Origin: an uncultured Clostridia bacterium
GTDB taxonomy: Bacteria > Bacillota > Clostridia > Christensenellales > Borkfalkiaceae
Reading direction: 5' to 3'
Length of the DNA: 64,000 bases
Assembly: GCA_934278995.1 (NCBI GenBank)
Contig: CAKQWM010000011.1
Location: 18,871-82,870, forward strand
Shown here: positions 50,518-58,769 of the stretch, one piece after another
Layout: every line of letters starts with the position of its first letter
Position numbering within the stretch: position 1 is the stretch's first letter
The notes under the pieces: model-generated
The model's input: only the letters and a program-made list of their open reading frames with translations
Databases searched by the model: none
Told to the model about the DNA's origin: nothing
Position numbers and translations under genes: made by a program

Positions 50518-51981
50518 ATGATGAAGAAAAACGTTTTCAGAACAATAATTTGCTTTATTTTATGTATCGTGACGGCTGTCGCGTTTTGCGCCTGCTCGCC
50601 CAAAGATCCGGATAATCCCGATCCCGATAAAAACAAATGGTGGACGACCGAAGGCGAACTTGAAAAAGACGCCGACGGCAAAGTCGTATTCAAAAACGTG
50701 AGCGTAAAACTCGAAACGGTAGTAGCGGGCGACGATAAAGACGCTTTTAATATGCTCGTACAAAAGTTTAACCGCGAATACAACGGAAAAATCCGCGTAA
50801 ACGTAACTAATACGGGGCAAGGCGAGTACGAACGCGACGTTGCCGCTAAAATTACTCAAAACAGCAACGCGCCCGACCTTATCATGTCGCATCAGAAGTC
50901 GCATAAAAACTTTGCCGATAACAAACTTATCCAGCCTTTGAACGAGGCAATGGAAAAAAGCGGTATAAAAATAGAAGCGAAGGATTACGCCGACGGGCTT
51001 GCAAAATATATGTCGGCAGGTTACGACGATTATACTTTCAGCGTACCCGTTGACTGTCAGAGCCTCGTAGTTTTCTACAACAAAAAACTGCTTGCTTCGT
51101 TAAACATGCAACTTCCCACGAACAGAAAAGAACTTTTTGCGGTTTGCAAAGCATTCAGACAAAAATACGGTAAATCCGCCATCGCCTGGACTACGGGTGA
51201 AAACTATTTTACCAACTACGTATATCTCAGCGCGATACTTCAGAACGGCGCGTCGCTTTACGACGAAAATACTTATCTTGCCACCTGGTACGACGACGTA
51301 ACCAATCGTAACGCTATAAGAAACGCAAGCGAATCTTTCCGCGAATTGTTCAAACTCGCTTACGCGACTTTTGCCGAAGCAAGATCCTCGGCGCTTACGG
51401 GCTTTATGGGCGGAAACAGATTGTTCTACGTTATAGAGCCGTGGGATATGAGTAACCTCGTTCAGAGTTTTGCCGCAAGTCAGAACGTAACCGAAACCGA
51501 ATTGATGAGAGATACTCTCGGCGGAACGAGTTTTGAAGGTTGGTTTGCCATGGAAGATACCGATAAGCCGTACAAAAATTACATATACGGCGACAGCCAT
51601 TTCTTCGCAATGTCCAAAACGGTTACCGATATAAACAAAAAAGCCGCTATTTTAGAGTTCATAAAATGGTTTACGTCCCGCGCGGACGTCGGCGCCGAAT
51701 GGGCGAAGGCGGGGCATATAAGCGCGTCTAAAATCATTTCGGCAAACAACGAATATTCTCAATCGGATTACGTCGCAAACTTCATCGGTAAATTTTATCC
51801 CAATATCGATAACTTCCGTTGCATAGGTTCGACGCCTCATTACGCGGCAGTCGTAGATAACCTGAAAGCAATATTCGCCGATACCGTTGACAGAAGCGAT
51901 AATCATACGGAAGAAAGCGATTTTTCGACCATAAGACAGAAACAGGAAGCCGCGAATAACAGCATCAGTTTCTTCGGTTAA
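50518..51981 (+). CDS. Extracellular sugar-binding lipoprotein (family 1)
   Basis: A 487-residue lipoprotein (lipobox FCAC, with Cys near residue 24) of the family 1 solute-binding type: VKLETVVAGDDKDAFNMLVQKFNREYNGKIRVNVTNTGQGEYERDVAAKI, then SVPVDCQSLVVFYNKKLLASLNMQLPTNRKELFAVCKAF, and WTTGENYFTNY later. It delivers oligosaccharides to the permeases encoded just downstream. AGGAGG lies a few bases before ATG 50518; ATG 50521 is also possible. This is the second binding protein of the locus and may have a different ligand from the InlB-repeat one. Confidence 0.9.
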   Translation: MMKKNVFRTIICFILCIVTAVAFCACSPKDPDNPDPDKNKWWTTEGELEKDADGKVVFKNVSVKLETVVAGDDKDAFNMLVQKFNREYNGKIRVNVTNTGQGEYERDVAAKITQNSNAPDLIMSHQKSHKNFADNKLIQPLNEAMEKSGIKIEAKDYADGLAKYMSAGYDDYTFSVPVDCQSLVVFYNKKLLASLNMQLPTNRKELFAVCKAFRQKYGKSAIAWTTGENYFTNYVYLSAILQNGASLYDENTYLATWYDDVTNRNAIRNASESFRELFKLAYATFAEARSSALTGFMGGNRLFYVIEPWDMSNLVQSFAASQNVTETELMRDTLGGTSFEGWFAMEDTDKPYKNYIYGDSHFFAMSKTVTDINKKAAILEFIKWFTSRADVGAEWAKAGHISASKIISANNEYSQSDYVANFIGKFYPNIDNFRCIGSTPHYAAVVDNLKAIFADTVDRSDNHTEESDFSTIRQKQEAANNSISFFG

Positions 51982-51994
51982 AAAGGTGTCTTAA

Positions 51995-53041
51995 ATGATA
52001 GACTCAACGTTAAAAATCAAACAACAAAAGGCTCGTAAAAGAAAAGAAGCGCTTCTTGCGCTTCTTTTGATGAGCCCTTTTTTGGTTGTTTTTCTGGTTT
52101 TCACGGTAATTCCGTTTATTATGGGTTTCGTATTCAGTTTTATGAGTTACAATCCCTATCTTCCGGAAGGCAACAAGTTTGTCGCCTTTGAAAACTATCT
52201 GATCATATTCGACTTTAACCATCCCATTTCCAAAACCTTTTGGGACAGTTTCCTCACGATGTTCCTTTTTGACGCCGTGGCGGTACCGCTTCTTATCGTA
52301 ATACCTCTCGTTTTCGCTTATTTTATCAATATGCATCCGCCGGGGTATAAACTGTTCAGGGCGATCGTTTATCTGCCGAGCATAGTTTCGGTAACGATAG
52401 TCGGTATCATTTTCGGCAATATGTTCAAAGGCGACGAAACGGGGCTTATCAACGCGCTTTTCGGCACAAAAACAGAATGGCTTGCGGGAAAGCCCTGGCA
52501 AGGCGATACGTTAAGGTGGGTGGTTATGCTTATTGCAAGTATCTGGTGGCAAACGGGTACAAACTTCGTTATTTTTTCGGGCGCGCTGAGAGACGTTCCG
52601 AAATCTCTTTACGAAGCGTGCGAAATGGACGGCGGAAACCGCTTTCAGCGTATCGTAAACGTAACTTTGCCGAATATCCGCCCCGCAATAAACGTGTGCT
52701 TGTTCAATACTCTTATAGGGTATCTTAATCTGTACGCGCAACCTTACGTGTTAAATACTTACGAAAACGAAAATATTTTCGTCGCGCCCATGATGTTTAT
52801 ACAAAAATACCTTATGGGCGGCGTGGCTTACGCCAAACAAACAGGCTATCTGTGCGCGGCGGCTATCGTTTTCGGGCTTATAGTGCTTGTTTTCAGCGTT
52901 ATAGAGCGCAAAGTGACCGCTCCGAGGCGCAAAAACACGCGTTACACTCAGATGTGCAGAAGTTTCGTTAAAAATACCGCCGTGCTTGACGGAGCGGGCG
53001 TAAACGCCGCAATATTAACCGAGGAGGTGCGGGATGATTGA
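51995..53041 (+). CDS. Sugar ABC transporter permease (UgpA/MalF-like)
   Basis: A 348-residue inner-membrane permease with six predicted helices, starting with LLALLLMSPFLVVFLVFTVIPFIMGFVFSFM. The EAA loop that contacts the ATPase is visible as LYEACEMDGGNRFQRIVNVTLPNIRPAI. It has an extra C-terminal cytoplasmic tail of about 40 residues after the last helix (RRKNTRYTQMCRSFVKNTAVLDGAG...), longer than usual. It overlaps the next permease gene by 8 bp. Confidence 0.9.
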   Translation: MIDSTLKIKQQKARKRKEALLALLLMSPFLVVFLVFTVIPFIMGFVFSFMSYNPYLPEGNKFVAFENYLIIFDFNHPISKTFWDSFLTMFLFDAVAVPLLIVIPLVFAYFINMHPPGYKLFRAIVYLPSIVSVTIVGIIFGNMFKGDETGLINALFGTKTEWLAGKPWQGDTLRWVVMLIASIWWQTGTNFVIFSGALRDVPKSLYEACEMDGGNRFQRIVNVTLPNIRPAINVCLFNTLIGYLNLYAQPYVLNTYENENIFVAPMMFIQKYLMGGVAYAKQTGYLCAAAIVFGLIVLVFSVIERKVTAPRRKNTRYTQMCRSFVKNTAVLDGAGVNAAILTEEVRDD

Positions 53042-53954
53042 AAATAAACGTCGGCTGACTAAGTCCGAACTTACAAGACGCCGTGAAAAAATCGTATCCT
53101 TCGTCGTTATGTTCGTAATTTCGGTAATATGGGTACTACCGCTTATTTATATGGTAGGTACGTCATTTAAATCCGATTTCGACTTACAGACTCACCCGGA
53201 AAAATTATTCCCGTCCGCCCGGAGCGAATGGACGCTGAAACATTATACGGGCTTTATCGTTCGCGAAGGCAAAATAGACAATATGCCCGTATGGATGTTC
53301 AACTCTTTGTGGAGTACTCTCGCAACGGTTGGTCTTACGGTGGCGGTTGACCTTCTTACGGCGTACGCGGTGGTGTTTTTACGCTTCAAGGGAAAAGACG
53401 CTATCGTAAAGTTTCTGCTCGTATGGATGGCTGTTCCCGGCGTTATAGGAACGGCGCCGTCCTTCGCAATATATTCAAGTATGCGTCGGGCGCTTAATAT
53501 AACGAGCGACGTAGCGACGTACGCTTACATTTATATGTGGCTGATAGTGCCGGGGATTACAGGCATATTCAATATGCTTCTTATGCGCAACTTCTTTTTG
53601 TCCATACCTATGGATATAGTTGACAGCGCGAAAAGCGACGGCGCAAGCAGTATGGTAATATTCAGAAGAATAGTTTGCCCGCTTGCAAAATCCACCGTTA
53701 TGCTGATAGTATTGTTTACTTTCACCGGCAGTTGGAACAGTCTTATGTGGCCGCAACTTTTACTGAGCGGTCAAAAATCTTACTGGAACACCATTACCGT
53801 CGCGCTTACGGGTTATACGGGCGGCGGCGGGTGGTCGGCGACCGGCATAGCCATGGCAACGAGCGTATTCGCTCTTATTCCCATAGTAATTATATTTATC
53901 ATTACGCAAAACAAAATGATTGACGGGCTTGCGTCAACGGGGGTAAAAGGATGA
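53034..53954 (+). CDS. Sugar ABC transporter permease (UgpE/MalG-like)
   Basis: A 306-residue permease with six helices. The N-terminus reads FVVMFVISVIWVLPLIYMVGTSFKSDFDL, with the usual periplasmic loop after helix 1, and the EAA loop is MDIVDSAKSDGASSMVIFRRIVCPLAKS. It forms the transmembrane pore with the preceding permease. GGAGG lies before its start inside the upstream gene, and its stop overlaps the ATPase gene by 4 bp (ATGA). Confidence 0.92.
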   Translation: MIENKRRLTKSELTRRREKIVSFVVMFVISVIWVLPLIYMVGTSFKSDFDLQTHPEKLFPSARSEWTLKHYTGFIVREGKIDNMPVWMFNSLWSTLATVGLTVAVDLLTAYAVVFLRFKGKDAIVKFLLVWMAVPGVIGTAPSFAIYSSMRRALNITSDVATYAYIYMWLIVPGITGIFNMLLMRNFFLSIPMDIVDSAKSDGASSMVIFRRIVCPLAKSTVMLIVLFTFTGSWNSLMWPQLLLSGQKSYWNTITVALTGYTGGGGWSATGIAMATSVFALIPIVIIFIITQNKMIDGLASTGVKG

Positions 53955-55675
53955 CAGAACAATTGAAAAATAAACCGTTTTTAACATTACAACACCTCGA
54001 AAAGGTATATCCTAACGGAGAAAAAGCCGTACACGACTTCAATTTGGACGTAAATAAACGTGATTTTATCGTAATAGTAGGACCTTCCGGCTGCGGTAAA
54101 AGCACGACTTTGCGTATGATAGCGGGGCTTGAAGATATAACTTCGGGAGATATATTTCTTCTCGACGAACTTTTAAACTACAAACCGAGCAACGAGCGTA
54201 AAATGGCGATAGTTTTCCAAAGTTACGCCTTGTATCCGCAGATGAACGTTTATCAGAACATCGCATTTCCTCTTACCATAAATACTTATCCCGTACCCGC
54301 GCGCAACAAAAAAGCCTACGTAGTATGGGAACAACTGCACGTATTCGATTCTTACGGCGTAGATGACCTTGTCAAAGTCGTATCTTCGGTTAAAAGCGGT
54401 AAGGGAAGCGACGGCAGACACGCCGACGAATTATCTGCGTCTTTACGCATTTCCCCCGAGGCCGCGGGGAAACTCCTTAGCGGTTGCGAATCGGAAAGCA
54501 AAGCGGAAGAGTATCGGACTTTGCTCGGAATGCAATTTGAAGAAATCAGAGCGCGCGCGAGAGAAGAAGGCGAAATACTCGACGACGAGTGTCGGTTGCT
54601 CGACGAAAACGGCAACGTTATAACGGAAAACCGTAAACTTTTGCCGTACGAAATCCGTATTAAGGTTTTCGAGGCGGCTGAAAAGTTGGATATCGTGCCG
54701 TATCTCGATAAACTGCCGAAAGAACTTTCCGGCGGTCAGATGCAACGCGTTGCGCTTGGGCGAGCGATAATCAAAAACGTTCCCGTCTTTATGATGGACG
54801 AACCTTTATCCAACCTCGACGCCAAACTGCGTCTTACCATGCGCAGCGAAATCGTAAAATTACATAATAAAATAAACGCTACCACAATTTACGTAACGCA
54901 CGACCAGACCGAAGCCATGACCATGGCAACGCGTATAGTGGTTATGTCCCGCGGGTTTATTCAGCAAATCGGCACGCCCGAGGAAGTTTATAATCACCCC
55001 GACAATATTTTCGTCGCGCGCTTTATAGGTTCGCCCGCAATGAATATTTTCAGCGGCGAATATTCGCAAGAAGATGCGATTTTGAACGTTTGCGGGTTAA
55101 AATACGATCTGGGCGAAAATTTCCGCCTAAAACACGACGAATTTTACAGAGCGAAGATAAACGAGTTTAAGGCGTTTATGGATAACTTCGACGTAAAAGC
55201 GAAGGAAAGTATTCTTAAAATTTTGTCCGCAACGGGCGAAGCCAAGCACGATAAGCACTCCGTTCAGAAGAAAAAAACTATGATCGGCGCGATAATTAAG
55301 TTGATAAGCCGTTTAAAAAAGAAAGACGAAAAAACCGACGAATTTGCCTTTGAACGCGAAATTTGTCGCAAAAAATTGTTGCAACTCGAAAAATGCCTGC
55401 AATCCTCGCACAACCTTACGATAGGCGTGCGTTCGGAACGTATGCGTATAGAAAAAGTCAAAGACGCGACGGAGGAGGGAGCGATCGTTACCTATCCCAC
55501 CGTGTGCGAATTGCTTGGCGGCGAATACAGCGTTCACTTCGATTTTTGCGGTAAGGATATGGTAGGTCGTTACGACGCGAAAGACAAAATTACCGTTTCA
55601 GACCGGATAGCGGTGTACTTCGACAAAGCAGATATGCAATTATTCGATCCTATTACGGGAGACGTTATAAGATGA
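53951..55675 (+). CDS. Sugar ABC transporter ATPase (MsmK/UgpC-like) with a large insertion
   Basis: A 574-residue ATPase; the family is usually about 370. Walker A GPSGCGKST is at 44-52, the Q-loop glutamine at 90, signature LSGGQMQRVALGRA at 259, Walker B VFMMDEPLSNLDAKLR near 279-294 and switch His at 317. The signature normally lies about 45-50 residues after the Q-loop; here it is about 170 away, so a ~120-residue charged segment (about 112-235) is inserted in the helical subdomain. A second, Lys/Glu-rich insertion (about 395-470) interrupts the C-terminal TOBE region. All catalytic motifs are intact. It overlaps the LacI gene by 4 bp. Confidence 0.92.
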   Translation: MTEQLKNKPFLTLQHLEKVYPNGEKAVHDFNLDVNKRDFIVIVGPSGCGKSTTLRMIAGLEDITSGDIFLLDELLNYKPSNERKMAIVFQSYALYPQMNVYQNIAFPLTINTYPVPARNKKAYVVWEQLHVFDSYGVDDLVKVVSSVKSGKGSDGRHADELSASLRISPEAAGKLLSGCESESKAEEYRTLLGMQFEEIRARAREEGEILDDECRLLDENGNVITENRKLLPYEIRIKVFEAAEKLDIVPYLDKLPKELSGGQMQRVALGRAIIKNVPVFMMDEPLSNLDAKLRLTMRSEIVKLHNKINATTIYVTHDQTEAMTMATRIVVMSRGFIQQIGTPEEVYNHPDNIFVARFIGSPAMNIFSGEYSQEDAILNVCGLKYDLGENFRLKHDEFYRAKINEFKAFMDNFDVKAKESILKILSATGEAKHDKHSVQKKKTMIGAIIKLISRLKKKDEKTDEFAFEREICRKKLLQLEKCLQSSHNLTIGVRSERMRIEKVKDATEEGAIVTYPTVCELLGGEYSVHFDFCGKDMVGRYDAKDKITVSDRIAVYFDKADMQLFDPITGDVIR

Positions 55676-56649
55676 GTAAGAACGTAAGCCTGAAAGCCAT
55701 TGCTTCCGCTCTCGGCGTTTCGATAAACACGGTGTCGCACGCTTTGCGCGACATGGACGATATTTCGGACGCAATGAAAAGCAAAGTTCGTAAAACCGCG
55801 ATAGAGATGGGTTATATGCCCAACCACGTTGCGCAAATGATGAAAACCGACGAACGCGCCGTAGTGGGAGTTTACGTGGAAGGCTTTTCAAATTTATATT
55901 TTAATACGCTTAACGAGGAACTCAGAAAACTGTTTTTTGAAAGAGAAGACTACTCGTTGGTATTTTTGTGCTGGCCGCAATTTAACGTGGAAGTGATAAA
56001 GCAATGCGTCCTTCAACGCGTCGATTTACTTATTTGTTTTGCGGAGATAGACGAAAAAACGGCGGATTTCGCAAGACTTAACAACATAAAAATAGTTTGC
56101 GTAGGAAGTTTTACGAACCCCGAAAACCGTTACGATCACGTTTGCGTTGACGACGAAGGCGGTTGTAAACTCGTTGCGCGTTATCTTTTTAATCCGTATT
56201 ATAACGGCGAATACGTTTACGTAGGCACGTTTCACGAATTTCACGAAATGCGTAGCGGGTATTTTTCGCAAGAACTCGTTTCGTTGCAAAAAGACGCCGT
56301 AATTATCAATTACGGTCTTGAAGCGAAGGATATTTCGGAAATTTGCCGAAGAATAGACAACGGTTGTCGTAAAATATTCTGTTTCAACGACGAATACGCG
56401 TACAGGCTACTCGAAGAACTCGATAAGCATTATACGGACGTAAGAAGGCTTTATCCCGATCTGGATATCGTCGGCTTCGACGGGTTGGGGCGGTACGTAC
56501 ACGGACTGAGGCGAATACCTACCGTAAAAATAGATTACGAGCAGTTTGCAAAAGCAATATACGGCGTGGTGGAAGAACGCCTCAATAACCCCAAAGCGCC
56601 CGTTAAAAAAGTCGTTCTGCCTGTAACTTTGTATCGCGGCATAGGCTGA
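55672..56649 (+). CDS. LacI-family transcriptional regulator
   Basis: A 325-residue regulator with an N-terminal LacI helix-turn-helix and hinge: VSLKAIASALGVSINTVSHALRDMDDISDAMKSKVRKTAIEMGYMPNHVAQMMK. A periplasmic-binding-like sensor domain follows (VVGVYVEGFSNLYFNTLNEELRKLF... PDLDIVGFDGLGRYVHG... IPTVKIDYEQFAKAIY). It probably senses the imported sugar and controls this locus. The CATTAAACTTAATG palindromes at 43153 and 43358 are candidate operators. It overlaps the ATPase gene by 4 bp (ATGA). Confidence 0.93.
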   Translation: MSKNVSLKAIASALGVSINTVSHALRDMDDISDAMKSKVRKTAIEMGYMPNHVAQMMKTDERAVVGVYVEGFSNLYFNTLNEELRKLFFEREDYSLVFLCWPQFNVEVIKQCVLQRVDLLICFAEIDEKTADFARLNNIKIVCVGSFTNPENRYDHVCVDDEGGCKLVARYLFNPYYNGEYVYVGTFHEFHEMRSGYFSQELVSLQKDAVIINYGLEAKDISEICRRIDNGCRKIFCFNDEYAYRLLEELDKHYTDVRRLYPDLDIVGFDGLGRYVHGLRRIPTVKIDYEQFAKAIYGVVEERLNNPKAPVKKVVLPVTLYRGIG

Positions 56650-56671
56650 TTTAACCGAAAAACCGACGTAA

Positions 56672-56696
56672 GGGCGGCTATCTTGCAAACCGCCCG
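56672..56696 (+). promoter_or_regulatory. Intergenic hairpin between the regulator and GH3 genes
   Basis: GGGCGG and CCGCCC flank a 12-base loop, with an A-rich 3' side rather than T. It is more likely an mRNA structure than a terminator. Confidence 0.5.
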
Positions 56697-56736
56697 AAAA
56701 ACCAAGCATCGTTACTCTAAGTAAAAGGAATTTGTT

Positions 56737-58767
56737 ATGAAAGTAAAATTATCAGACCTTTCGGTCGAACAAAAAATAAAATTGCTTGCCGGCAAGGATT
56801 GTTGGCATACCGAAGACCTTGACGGAATGTTGTATCGCGTTCGCGTATCCGACGGCCCTCTCGGGGTTCGATATTGCGCGCCCGACGAAAACGACAATAT
56901 GCACGATTTGCCGTCCGTGGCGTATCCTTCGGCGACCGTTCTCGCGCAGACGTGGGACACCGATTTGGCTTACCGGACGGGTGAGGCTCTCGCCGACGAC
57001 TGTATCGAACGCAACGTTGACGTATTGCTCGCGCCCGGCGTGAACATAAAACGCACCCCCATGTGCGGACGTAATTTCGAATATTTTTCGGAAGATCCTT
57101 ACGTTGCGGGTACTTTTGCCGAACGTTATATCGAAGGGATTCAGGATCATCACGTAGGGACGTCGCTGAAACATTACTGCTGTAACAATCTCGAAGTGGG
57201 ACGGCTCTGGACGTCGAGCGAAGTTGACGAACGTACTATCAGGGAAATTTACGTTCGCGCTTTTGAAATCGCTTTAAAAGCCGATCCGTGGTGCGTAATG
57301 AGCAGTTACAATGCGGTCAACGGCGTTCGCATGTCGCAAAACGGAAAAATGAACTCGCTTTTGAGAAACGCGCTGTGGAAGCGTAACGGTACGATAATTT
57401 CCGACTGGGACGCCGTTAAAGACCACACCGCGGCGGTAAAAGCGGGGCTTGATATCGAAATGCCTTATTCGTTGAAAGGCTATGAAAATCTTAAACTCGC
57501 CTTTGAAGAAGGGCGGATTACCGAAGAGGAAATAGACGCCTGCGTCGAACGCGTTCTGGCGTTTATAGAAAAAGCGGAAAGCGAAAGCAAATTACGCAAG
57601 GTTTCAACGACGGCGGAGCAACGCTTGTCTTGCGCCGAGCGCGTTGCCGAAGAGGGCGTTGTCCTTCTTAAAAACAACGGCGTATTACCTATTTCTAACG
57701 GAAAAAGCGTTGCAATCGGTTGCGAACGCATAGGCGAATATTTCAGCGGCGGCGGTTCTTCGAGAGTGGTTCCCACGCAAAAACCCGATTATCTCGATAA
57801 AACGCTCGCAAAGGCTCTGCCCGACTCGAAAATCACGATACACGCTTCCTGGTCTGTGGGCGACGAGCAGTTTTTAGAATCGGTAAATTCCGCCTTAAAC
57901 GCAGACGTTGCGATAGTTATAGCGGGGGTTTACGACACCGAAGGCGACGACAGGGCGGATCGTATGCGCCTTAACGACAATCAGGAAAGGCTTATTCTTC
58001 GCACCGCCGAGCAGAACCCGAACACCGTGGTTATACTGCATTGCGGTTCGGTAATAGATATGTCCGAATGGATAGATAAAGTAGCCGCGGTTATTTACGC
58101 CGGTTACGCGGGAGAACGCGGACATCACGCGTTGGCGAATATTTTGTCCGGTAAGGTTAATCCGAGCGGTAAACTTACCGAAACTTACGCTTTATCCCGC
58201 TATCTTTACCCGTCGGAAAACACTTTTGCAAACCACATGGTAAACCGTTATTCTGAAGGGCTGGACGTAGGATATCGCTATTTTGACAGACATCCCGAAG
58301 AAATTGCTTTCCCGTTCGGCTTCGGTTTAAGTTACTCGACGTTTGAAATGAGTAATTTAAACGTAACCGAAAACCCCGAAAAAGAGCAATGGACAGTTTC
58401 GGTGGACGTTAAGAACGCGTCCGATACCGACGGCGCCGAGGTGGTACAGGTTTACGTTTCGGAACCGCAGGCGGCGGTGTATCGTCCCGTTAAAGAATTA
58501 AAAGGCTTTAAAAAGGTCAGACTTTCGGCGGGGCAGACGAAAACAGTAAAAATCACACTCGATAAACAGGCTTTCGCTTACTATTCGGTTATTTTCGACG
58601 ATTGGACCGTAAACGGCGGTACGTTTGAAATTAAAGTCGGCAACAGCAGCCGTAACGTTTTACTTACGAAACGAATAAATATTCAAGCAAAACAACCGTT
58701 ATCGATTTTTTCGCCGCAATCGGAAAAATCAAAAGAAACGAAAGAAAACGCAAGAAGGAGAAGTTAA
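56737..58767 (+). CDS. Glycoside hydrolase family 3 (beta-glucosidase-like)
   Basis: A 676-residue cytoplasmic enzyme without signal peptide. The N-terminal (beta/alpha)8 domain opens with LSVEQKIKLLAGKDCWHTEDL and RVSDGPLGVRY, has LLAPGVNIKRTPMCGRNFEYFSEDPYVAG, KHYCCNNLE (substrate-binding KH), and the nucleophile Asp223 in IISDWDAVKDHTAAVKAGLD. The alpha/beta sandwich domain contains GGGSSRVVP and GVYDTEGDDRADR. The C-terminal fibronectin-III-like domain runs VSVDVKNASDTDGAEVVQVYV...KGFKKVRLSAGQTKTVKI. It likely trims imported beta-linked oligosaccharides. AAAAGGAA precedes the ATG. Confidence 0.95.
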   Translation: MKVKLSDLSVEQKIKLLAGKDCWHTEDLDGMLYRVRVSDGPLGVRYCAPDENDNMHDLPSVAYPSATVLAQTWDTDLAYRTGEALADDCIERNVDVLLAPGVNIKRTPMCGRNFEYFSEDPYVAGTFAERYIEGIQDHHVGTSLKHYCCNNLEVGRLWTSSEVDERTIREIYVRAFEIALKADPWCVMSSYNAVNGVRMSQNGKMNSLLRNALWKRNGTIISDWDAVKDHTAAVKAGLDIEMPYSLKGYENLKLAFEEGRITEEEIDACVERVLAFIEKAESESKLRKVSTTAEQRLSCAERVAEEGVVLLKNNGVLPISNGKSVAIGCERIGEYFSGGGSSRVVPTQKPDYLDKTLAKALPDSKITIHASWSVGDEQFLESVNSALNADVAIVIAGVYDTEGDDRADRMRLNDNQERLILRTAEQNPNTVVILHCGSVIDMSEWIDKVAAVIYAGYAGERGHHALANILSGKVNPSGKLTETYALSRYLYPSENTFANHMVNRYSEGLDVGYRYFDRHPEEIAFPFGFGLSYSTFEMSNLNVTENPEKEQWTVSVDVKNASDTDGAEVVQVYVSEPQAAVYRPVKELKGFKKVRLSAGQTKTVKITLDKQAFAYYSVIFDDWTVNGGTFEIKVGNSSRNVLLTKRINIQAKQPLSIFSPQSEKSKETKENARRRS

Positions 58768-58769
58768 CT

